Below, in pieces: positions 10,680-20,800 of a stretch of 64,000 nt of DNA. Both the position numbers and the translations under genes were made by a program. The notes beneath the pieces are model-generated. The model saw only the letters and a program-made list of their open reading frames with translations, did not search any database and was not told the origin of the DNA. The stretch comes from Tretioscincus oriximinensis (taxonomy: Eukaryota > Chordata > Lepidosauria > Squamata > Gymnophthalmidae): contig JAJVDF010000783.1 in the NCBI GenBank assembly GCA_022410635.1, positions 180,753 to 244,752 of the forward strand, read 5' to 3'. The stretch's first letter is position 1. The number at the start of each line of letters is the position of its first letter.

Positions 10680-11390
10680 TTTTAAAAAAATTATTGAATA
10701 TTAAAGAAAATAACAGACATATCCAACATATGAAAACCCACAAATATGGGGTTTAAGAGAAAATATATAACAACATCATTATATTACATGCACAAAACAA
10801 AACAGACACGAATTGATTTAATTCTAGAAAAGACATCATTGACTCATAGAGATATACATTGGTGGATAATTGCACATAGACAATGAGCTTTCCCCATTTC
10901 AATATACAGCCCCCTTTAACGTTTTTTCTCTTAATAAATCAATCTCATTTGGAGAGATCGGAGGAATATGAGGGTAGGGCTAGGGGTGGGTATTATGGGG
11001 GAAGGAACAAAATATTAATTTAGGAACTTCATGTGTAGAGTAGCGGTGAACTTAATGAGTTCATTTGACAGGTATGATTTATTTTTAAAATTATGACACT
11101 AAACATCAATGGTAGTATATATGTTGCAAACTCCTTTAGAGATGCACTTTAATTTCATTTCGAGAATCTTTTCTAAGGGGCTGTTCCTGTTAAGGCATTA
11201 CGAAGATCAACATTATGGATACTGGTAAATAAGGCATTTTTCTGTAACCATAATCTATCTCCTTGATTAACTGGGATATTATCGAATAACGTTCTATTAA
11301 TGGGATTACCATTAATATCAATTAATTTCCCGATCTTATAATAAACCTGTAATTTAAGTAGGTCCAAATAATTTTTATATTTTCATAAGA
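10680..11390 (-). mobile_element. L1 LINE fragment with internal deletion
   Basis: At 11173-11367 (minus) the frame reads KLIDINGNPINRTLF..LWLQKNALF and HNVDLRNAL, co-linear with KRLRDLVDGNGSPVS..FWLQECALW and NNQDLRNNM of the L1 at 5251-6192. After this the ORF is lost, and the sequence runs to an A/T-rich tail near 10680. Confidence 0.6.
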
Positions 11391-11401
11391 TATACTTCCT
11401 G

Positions 11402-11560
11402 AAGAGGTAGTGGTAGCTAACAGCTTGGATAGTTTCAAGACAGGACTAGACTGGTTTATGGACACCAAGGGTATAAATGGACACTAGGATGGATGTCTGG
11501 ATGTTGCCTCCGGGATGGAGCAAAAGGCAGGACACCTGAAATACCATTTGTGTTTCTTCT
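11402..11560 (-). repeat. Dispersed CR1/L3-like repeat (copy 2)
   Basis: The plus strand reads 'gtagtggtagctaacagctt', 'caagacaggactagactgg' and 'tttatggacaccaagggtat'. This is the reverse complement of the end of the family at 1692-1990 and is closest to 17135-17240. Confidence 0.6.
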
Positions 11561-11579
11561 TTTTAAAATTAAAATAACA

Positions 11580-12340
11580 ACAAAAAAGCAACAGCAACAA
11601 CAATGCAAAATATTAGCATAATAGAATTAAACTTGGCTAAATTGAATCTCTTTTAAAAACACCTTTCATGATGTAATTACACAATTCTGATCAGTTGCAA
11701 TGAATTGTAAGAGAAATCTATGTATTCATATCATGGTTAATTATTGGTTTTAATTATGCATCACAATTTCTAAACGTCAAGATGGTTGGCTATTGAAAAT
11801 CCCCCCCCTCCATTTTTCACAGTTATGATATCCTTGTTATAAGTAGGGACCTGGTGACACTGGCATTGAAGGGGAAAGATCCAAAAACTGAAACTGTAAA
11901 GTCCTGAGACAACTGGCTTTAAAAGAGTATATCAAGATAGTGTACAATAAACCACAGACAAACAAACTCAACTTCTAGGTAAGATATAATTTGGAAACAA
12001 TGAAAACATTTTATTTAGAAAATAGTAAAAAGAATCAAACTAGCATAAAACAGAATAATTTATCTAAATTGGAAGCAATCAGATTTTGTCAAAACTCAAG
12101 TAAATAGGAAACAGGATAAAATGTTGTAGTATTAGGTTTTGTCCTGTAAAAATCTCCTCCCTTCATATCAACAAATTCATTGTACAAGTATAGAGTCAAA
12201 ATTCAATGAAAAGCATGTTACATTGAAACTTCATAAACAAGCATAAAATCCTAAACCCCAATAAAGAAACTACAGGAAGTCATGAACTGTGATCTGCATC
12301 TAAAATTATTGATGACAGCATTCTAGCAATTTGGAGGGAG
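11580..12340 (-). pseudogene. Remainder of the relict V2R 7TM exon and adjoining duplicated DNA
   Basis: The order of short matches parallels 31930-32590, which lies between the second relict 7TM exon and an intact gene. Examples are 'acttggct..attgaa' then 'gatcagttg', 'attggttttaat', 'agatccaaaaactg' against 'agatccataaactgg', and 'cctgtaaaaatctc'. The segment is non-coding and decayed. It shows that the block downstream of both intact receptors was duplicated as a unit. Confidence 0.42.
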
Positions 12341-12354
12341 GCTTGTGAGCTTTC

Positions 12355-13000
12355 TAGGCTATCCCCTTTGCACTGGTGTCACAACTTGCCAATCCAGAGC
12401 AAAGGAGATAGCCCAGAGAGTTCCCAATCCCTCCACATTGCCAGAACACTGGCAGCCACTACACTGCTGCTCTGGGCTCCCCCACATCCCACCCTCCCCT
12501 GCGCTTCTTCCCCTATCCCCCTGAAGGCCCCCCAGAACCTCCCCTGCCCTCATCCTGTCCTTCTCTCCTCTGACCCCACCCCCTGGTCACCTCGGGTTTT
12601 TAAAATCGCTTATCACACCCTGAAAGGTGGCTTAAAGCCCAAGAGAAGGCCCTGCCTAGCCAACTGCTTGATAAGCCAGGGCCTTCTCTGGGGTTCTCTG
12701 CTGCACTGCCTCCTCCCCTCCCACAACTCTTTCTCTGCTCCTTCCTTCCCCTGCCCCCCTTAGAGCCTCACCTGCTACCTCATCATCCCCTTCTCCCAAT
12801 CCATTCCCTTTCCCTCCCTGCTTGCCAAATCATGCATCCACCACTCACCCACCCTCCCTCCCAAGCCCCTATCAATGACCCCCAAGCTCCCATTCAGCCA
12901 TCTCCATATGTGTGTGTGTGAGAGAGAAAGAGAATGGGGTCCACATGTACTAGATGACCCAAGGCCAAAAGAAACAGGCAAAGATACTGGGAAATTGGAA
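12355..13000. repeat. C-rich insertion with short inverted repeat
   Basis: The block is markedly CT-rich. It includes a perfect 13-base inverted repeat (agagaaggccctg at 12642-12654 and its complement at 12677-12689). A proline-rich open frame here reflects base composition. A short (tg)n/(ag)n run is at 12908-12935. It interrupts the duplicated V2R flank. Confidence 0.35.
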
Positions 13001-13107
13001 AATGTGAAAAAAATTGTGAATGAGAACCTGAGAGTGTATATTTGCGGCGTTCAAAAGGCTTTTCATTTTCCATTTTTCTCTTTATCTAGGTTGATATTCT
13101 AACAGCA

Positions 13108-13556
13108 TGTCAGGAATTACAAGCTGATGCGTAGGTATTCCCTCTGCAGCGACACCCGCTGACAGAGAAAACAGACAAACGTGGAATGGTTTAGAAGATG
13201 AGCTTCCACACCCTAATTATCTCTGTTTGTGCCGATAGATAAACAAAGATAGATAAGAACACAAACAAGAACACAAACTAGATATCAGATGTCAGGGAAA
13301 TATAGAAGCCAAAGTCATACACATAATAAGTTCAGAAGCCGTAATTTCTATCAGAGAGAGCTAGATACACACACGCATAAACGCTTTAATTGTCTCTAGC
13401 AACTGGCTAACAGAGAGTGATTTACATAGCATTCCTCACTACATAGGTGAGGCCAGCTGTGGGCTCTTGTCTGTTAACAACTTGTTAACCCTTTTCAGCC
13501 TGAGACTTCCCCATTCTCACTCCTCCAAGCCTAACAAATCGGACCATACCATGACA
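13108..13556. mobile_element. Solo LTR of an LTR retrotransposon/endogenous retrovirus type
   Basis: The 449-base block starts TGTCAGGA and ends CATGACA (TG...CA with short inverted ends). It is flanked by an exact 5-base direct duplication CAGCA (13103-13107 and 13557-13561). No internal coding region adjoins it, so it is a solo LTR. The transcriptional orientation and family are not known. Confidence 0.75.
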
Positions 13557-13866
13557 CAGCAGGGTATCACATTTCTTCTAAACATTAAAAATTGGTAAAG
13601 CTGGAAAGGATCTAAACTGATCCCAGAATTATCTGATGTCAGGTTAATTTCAATAGTGGCCAAAGACTAAAATCTAGACAGAATGCAATCTAAATTGCAT
13701 GGACATTAATTTATTCTAATTCAAAATTAAATCAGCTGATCTACATATATAGACTTTCATTTTGAGGGGGACAAATATGATTTCTGAAGTTATAGTTTTT
13801 AAAAACCGAATATAAAAATACATGTAGGATGTTCTTTTCAAGATTATCTAAAAAGAAATATATATT

Positions 13867-13872
13867 TTTATT
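13867..13872 (-). promoter_or_regulatory. Candidate polyadenylation signal AATAAA
   Basis: The plus strand reads tttatt, about 100 bases past the stop of the V2R gene at 13971. A chance match is quite possible in this AT-rich flank. Confidence 0.3.
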
Positions 13873-13970
13873 TGTAAATTATAAAAAAATAAGTAAATAG
13901 GAAGCATGTTATAAAAAAAAAAATCCCACCAAGAGAGAGGAACCAACTATTTCATTTATCAGGCCTTAAA

Positions 13971-14875
13971 CTATCTCCTGTTATGTTTCCTCAGATGTTC
14001 CTTCTTGTTTAGATTAGGGAAAAATAATATAATGTAACATTTAGGGAGAAATATGCAGCCTAGCAAACCAGCACTAGAGCCCACAATGGAGAATATCTCC
14101 ACAGCTACCATGTGCTTTCCTTTGGTACTCAAATAAGTTGGAATAAAGGACAACCAAACACTGCAAAATACCAACATGCTGAATGTGATTAACTTGGCTT
14201 CATTGAAACTATCTGGTAACTTCCTTGCAAAGAAAGCTACGAAGAAACTAACGATGGCTAGAAATCCCATATAACCCAAAAGACAGTAAAACATAGGTGT
14301 AGATCCTTCACTGCATTTCAATACAATTTCATCAGTCACGGAATGCATGTCTCTCTCTGGGAATGGAGGAGATGTGGTTAACCATGCAATACTCATGGAC
14401 GTCTGAATCATGGAACATGAAAGTACTATGTTGTTAGTGAATTTCTTTCCAACCCATTTTTTAATTTTGTTTCCTGGTTTGTTTGCCATAAAAACCAAAA
14501 CAACTGTGATTGTTTTTGCCAGTATGCAAGAAATGGCAATTGAGAAAACAATGCCAAAAGCAACTTGTTGAAGGAGGCACATGAGATTCTGAGGTTGGCC
14601 AATAAATAAGAATGCAGAAAGAAAGCAGAGCAGGAGTGAAACAAGTAGAATATAGGTAAGATTCTGATTGTTTGCTTTGACAATGGGCGTATCATGATGC
14701 TTTATAAATATTCCAAAAACAGAGATTGTGCAACCTGAGAAAAAAAGTACAGATATGCATAAACTGATTCCCAATGGTTCCTCATGAGACAAGAACTGTA
14801 TTTTCTTAGGAAGACATGCATTTTGCCCTGCTTTGGGATATTGGTCTTCTGGGCATGCAAAGCAGGCATCCATAT
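13971..14875 (-). CDS. V2R gene 13971-23362, exon 6 (seven-transmembrane domain)
   Basis: 905 bases after a TTTCAG acceptor. It begins [14 protein letters not shown], completing the linker, followed by seven hydrophobic helices and a short cytoplasmic tail. All hallmark loops are present and it ends in TAG at 13971-13973. An open frame continuing upstream into the intron is not coding. Confidence 0.9.
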
Positions 14876-17800
14876 CTGAAAATATGAAGAATATCTTTAT
14901 TATTATTCTTTTAAAAACAATCATATAAACATTATAACAACTCAATTTAGATTGCTTAATAGAATATATAACAAAATTAATAGCAATCAATGTAGTTTAT
15001 ATAATTCTTGTGTAATGTGAGTGTGTCCAAGAAAAATGGTAGTACACAATTTCAAATCTGCAGAAAGTTCTAATCCATTTAAAATTATAACAGAATAAAA
15101 ACTATCATTAAAAAAAACTTTGAATGTACATTCTCATGTAGTGCTTCTAGTAAGCACATACACAGGTATACAAAAACACTAACCTCCATATAGTGATCAA
15201 TTTAATTTCAATCACAATGCACGTCAAAACATTTTTGGCTCATAATGGCATTGTTATTTGCCTGCATTGCAATGTACAACCCAAGGTTCAGCAAACAGCA
15301 AATCTTAAAAATAATAGCAACATACTAAAATTCTATTAAAGGTATATATGTATACCTTTCGGTATGGGAACATTTTTGTATGGGAACATTTTTGCTTAAC
15401 ATGACAGAATCAAACAAATCTTAATATTTTAGTAAATATTCGTACTCTGTTCAGTTGAGTGAATGCATTCTATTTCAAATGAAGTATTTGCATAATGGTT
15501 CTTACCATTCTGGTCTGAAATCTCCCCTTCTGGGCACGGGAAACAATCATAACAACAAGACGCCATATTCTCCTTCTTTTGCCTGAAACTCCCAGGGGGG
15601 CAGACATCAGTGCACAGAGAAGGAGGCACTACCTATTTAATACATAAAAAGACTAAGAATAGCATTATAATTCATTAATTGGGAATAGAATATTTACGGT
15701 TTTGTTATGATTCAACAAAAGGATTTTAGCTCCTTTTCACATTTGACCTGATAATCATTCCAGACAGAAGGTCATTGTTCACAAGGTGATCTACCTGCAA
15801 TAGTTTGAAAGTATCCTCAGATATTCCAGCATTTGCCTACAGTAGAAATATTCTTCTGCTTCATCTACAATGCTATGAGCTGTGTGAAAAATTAGGGCCA
15901 ATCCCCATACTTGATATACAGCACTTTAGAGGTGATTTTACTTTCTGTCCACACCATGGATGCCCACATGTTCCATGTGTTGCAAAGCTCTTTACTGCAG
16001 AGTAAATAGCCACTGCATATCATGTGATTTAGCAGCCACCACTTGTAGAGAACAATAGAAAAGCTGCCTAGAGCTTCAGCATGCAAATTGTAAAATGCTG
16101 ATTGGCTTTGTATGTAGGAATTGTATGTAGGCTCGCAGGGAATGCTGGGGATTGTAGTCTGATAAGCTAATTGGCTTGTCAAATGATGCAATTGCTGCAC
16201 TTATCAGACTACAATCCCCAGCATTCCCGGTGTGCAAAGACTCGCAGCAAATTGAAAGCCTTAAGGTAACATGGGAGTGAGTGGCTAAAGTGTGTTTTTT
16301 TTTGTTTTTAAAGCGAGGCAAACCCTATGCGCTGTGTCCTATCCCATCTTGCACTTTTTCAATTGCAGTGATTGGTGAGGGGGTAATGTTCTGAGCAATG
16401 GACATTCCATATTTGATTTCTGGAATTGGAATAGAATGTTTTTACACCTGTTGGAAATGTTTGTTTAATTCTATTCAAAGATGGTAAGGGTAAACCAGGT
16501 GATTATGTTCTTTTAATGATTATTTGAAATCACTGGGATCTAAGAGTATTACTGAAAAAAATAACTGTTACTTTATGAAAAATTATTAATTTGAGAACCA
16601 GATCTTTTAACCTATGCCCACAGACTTAAAATAAACTAAAGAAAAACATTCATTTTGTGTTACATTATGTTTAATGTGTGTTTTCCATGGATTTCACTTG
16701 TAACTTGTGAAGTTTTGCATGACCAAGCAAAGAAATATAATTTGCCTTAATGTTTTCTTGGCATCTGCATGCAATGTTTGGGAGAAAAGCGAAAAATTAT
16801 ATCCCCCTATTCGAGAGGGAAAGTATATAATTGTGCTTGTTTGAAAATCTGACAAGAGCTGTATATTAACTTTTGACTATTATAAACTCTAATAATTCTA
16901 AAAAAAAATTTCCTTTATGATCCTTTTCATACTAACATGGTAATAAACTGATTTAGCTTTTGAGGTTTGGTCTAAATGTGTGAATCGTCCTTATATTATT
17001 TTCATTGACCTGACTATTACAATAACAGATCTATAAACAAATGCCTCTTTATCCAATTAAAAAAAAGGGTAAATAACAAAATATTCCAGGCCATGCCTTG
17101 AGTAGGAAAGTGGCAGGTGCAGCATTTTGGCTGTCAACCAGGTAGTGGTAGCAAACAGCTTGGATAGTTTCAAGACAGGACTAGACAGGTTTATGGACAC
17201 TAAAGGTATAAATGGATACTAGGAGGGATATCTGGATGTTGCCTCTGGGATGGAGCAACAGGCAGGACTCCTGAGATACCGTTTGCAGGGAGTCATGAAC
17301 AGGAGCATATTTTGCTTTCCTCTGTTCGGACTGCCCAGGTGCATCTGGTGGGCCTCTGTGTGACACAGAATGCTGGACTTGATGGGCTGTGGCCTGATCC
17401 AGTGTGGCTCTTCTTATGTTCTTATGTAGCCTCCCGGCCTGACCAAACTTAGGTAACCCATGTCCCATGATGTGGTCCCTTGGGCTGCTGCTAGCTCCCA
17501 GTGGCGAAGCAGCTTCACCGATCTGCTCAGCTTGGGCCATCCAGTAGACTCCTACTGATCACACTCTGTGGCATGGTTCCATGTCTTCCCACTCTCCTGG
17601 CAGGCCAGCCTATGATGGTCTAGCCTGCCTGAACCACCCAGCAGAATCCAACTAGCCCACTCAGTTTATGGGCACTGACCATGTGGATCAAGGAGGTTTT
17701 ATAGGGCTCTCAAGGATGTTTCCTGTGTACAGCCTGCCTCGATGATTCCAAACTTGCGTTCAAACCTACCTATCCCCAAAGGAAGGCACACAAATTCAGA

Positions 17801-20800
17801 ACCCTCTTAAGCCCTCCCCCCCCCCAAAAAAGTATTTGGTAGTCATGGGGAACCCTGTTTCCAGGTTTTGGACTTCCCCTGGCAGCCAAGATGCTTCATC
17901 GCCTTCCCCCCCCCCCCTTTGGACATGTCAAGAGAGGAAAGAAGGAAAAGGAGGGAGGGTTAGGGAGGGAAATGCTCATCACCAAACAAAGAGGTAGTGA
18001 GAGGGGTGAAACAGCCTTTTCTATCCATGCAGACCCTCCCACATGCACCAGAAGTCACAGTGACTCGTCGCGCCACTTCCTAGAGCGATGAGTCAGGACG
18101 TGACTCCCTTCCCGCCACTCCAGTAATCTTGGGCTGTGCCAGGACCAGCCATCGGTAAGCCCAATTATTGTGCATCCATAATGTCCTTGACGGAAGTAGT
18201 TTGGTGAAAACAAAGAAAAGAGAAGGGAAAACAATTTTAGCATTTACCACCCACAAGTTCCTCAAAGTAATTTCTTGTTGCCTTGCTCATTAACAGTGAA
18301 AAAAAAATATGATGGTTAGACAGTTGAATTCCGCATCATTGGATTAAAAATAAATATATTTATAAATGATTTTTATACAAATAATGACTAGAAATATTCT
18401 TTATTTGTAGGAGATAGTGTGGTTTTACAATAGTTAACAATGGCTTCATAGCCAAATTAAAAAGTACCCCTCTTTATTGCAAAGCTTTATTTGTATGAAT
18501 CACTAATTTAAACTTTTGCTGTATCATTTGTTTAATTAATTTCTTAAATTTTTCACCAACCTGCATTTTCCCTAATTTTTTATTTTGACTGTCAAAAGCT
18601 TGTTTTATATCCAATAACATCAGCACTAGAGGTTTGTGTTATATTCCAAATCATGGAGAATATGTAAAAGCATCCTGATGGGATCAACCATTAAATGTCC
18701 TGAAACAAATCCCATTTGGCATTGATCAATCAAAATAGATAATATTTGAATTATTCTGTTTGCAAAAATTCTAGTTAATAGTTTAGAATCACAATTTGAC
18801 AAAGCTAAAAAGGTGGTAAGATGCTGGATTTTGTTGTTCTTTTTCTAGTTTAAGAATCAATATCTGAATATTTCCATGATATCGGCATGTTTCCTACATC
18901 AAAAACCACATTAAAAATTCTTGTTTAATGTGATGCTAACTTTTCTTCATAAGCTTTATAGAACAGTAAAAATTGATAATAGTGCCTTCAAGGAGAGAGG
19001 ATATAGTTCACACAGCGAAAGGCCAGGATGAATAGATGTATTTTCACTAGAATTTAATCTGTATGCCATCTGAGCTAATAACAGTCCCGTTTATAATGAT
19101 CTGTTATACTTATGTGATGATTAATTCTAGATTCCTCATAAAATCCCTCACTGGTTCTCATAAGATTAATCAGGCAGCACCCATTTGTCTTGATTTGATT
19201 ACACAACATTTGAAAACTTAATTATATGCAGATCATGAAATAAACTTTTTGAATGGCTAAATTATATTTTCCACGGCTTGTCAAAAACTTGCAAACATAA
19301 CCTACTTGTTTGAAGCTGCTGTGCCATGTAATAGAATCCTCAGAAATGGAGAACCTCTTGTCTTCAGGAGCCTGTGGATCCAACAATCCAACTTTCAATT
19401 TGTGAAATGACTGATTTGGGAAAGTGACCCAATTAACTACTTCAAACTGAGTAATTAAGTGCCCATATGAATCAAAGGAAATCACATCACCGAGGGTGTT
19501 GTTAAATGGGTTTCTTCTAATGGATTTGTGAATCTGTTTACGAATGAAATCATAAGCGTACATAGGACAAAATAAACATACAATATTAGTTTTCTACTAA
19601 CAGTACACCCTGAGACTCTAAATAATGGTATTTCTGTAATTTTAAACTGTCACCTGTCCTTCTTTAAGTGTGTCAACTATGTGTCAGTAAATTAAAGCAA
19701 AGCTCAAAACAAACTTTAACCCTTTCATTTCCACCAGAATGAAATAATAGAATAACTACTTGAAATATACACATGAATATAAACTTAAAAGAGAGAGAAA
19801 AAGTACTTGCAATAAAGATTGAAACATCTAGCTTATTCATGAAAACTATCCCACATAGGGAAAGGAACATTTTGGAACAAATTTAAAAGTTATTTTAAAT
19901 GTTCACAGCAGATTCCAGATAAAATTAAAACATAATTATGAAGTTAATGAATATAAGTTATTTACATACTTGCACCCATCACAAATGGTGCCTTTTGACA
20001 AAATTCATGCAGAAAATGGCAATTGAGACTTTTTAAAAATAGATTATTACCCTCCATGGCAGATTTTGAAGAGAGAGATTTCCCCTGTTCAGGAATGTTC
20101 TGTATTTCATCTGTGTTACCTGGAAAGCATGTAAAGCATGCGCCACAGCATAGACTGCGTTATAGATATTGTAGCTATGACCTGTCATGCTCATCTCAAA
20201 GAAAGCTCCAGGAAGATTCTCCAGCTTCTCCTCTCCAGTGCAAATTTCATCATCTTCATTTGAGAACNAACAGCCAAATGCCTGTTCCCAAAANTCTCTG
20301 ATATAGCCATCTTCTTTTATTANCAAATGGTTTCTAGCNNGTAGAAANNTTNGAAATCCTGGTACTTCATTTGANTGAATCATAAAAGACAGGGANCCTT
20401 GGATNGCTTGTATATCCCAATTTCGTTGGTAAGTNAATGNTGTGAGTTCTGTNTGGGAGGTCATGATCCACACTTTGGCCTTGNGCTCCATGCTCACTAT
20501 TTCCATNTNGTGTAGATAAAGAAGCAATCTCANAAATANAATATCTGTTACGTAGACAACAACTGTGTTTGCTTTGCTACTCATAGTCACATTATAAGTT
20601 CTTGAGAGTGTTTCTAGGTCATCAAAGAGGCTCATGTAATAAAATGGTCTGATTCTTTCCAAAAAGGCTATGCAAATTCCATATACTGAAAATTCTGAAT
20701 GTATGGTGCTTTCAAATTTTACTCCATTGTCTTCTTTAATAAGGATCCCAACCCAGGTCCATTTGAAATGCAACAGTAGTTCAACAATCCCTATAAACTC

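Larger units (their letters stand above)
15633..19305. other. Intron 4 of the V2R gene at 13971-23362
   Basis: It holds an inverted repeat (16138-16228), a CR1/L3-like repeat copy (17135-17437), GC-richer unclassified DNA to about 18100 and an L1 reverse-transcriptase fragment (18480-19130). No host exon is seen. Confidence 0.6.

Noticed and set aside
12368..12763. 131-codon proline-rich plus-strand frame
   Set aside because: C-rich repeat block inside duplicated V2R flank; no domain.
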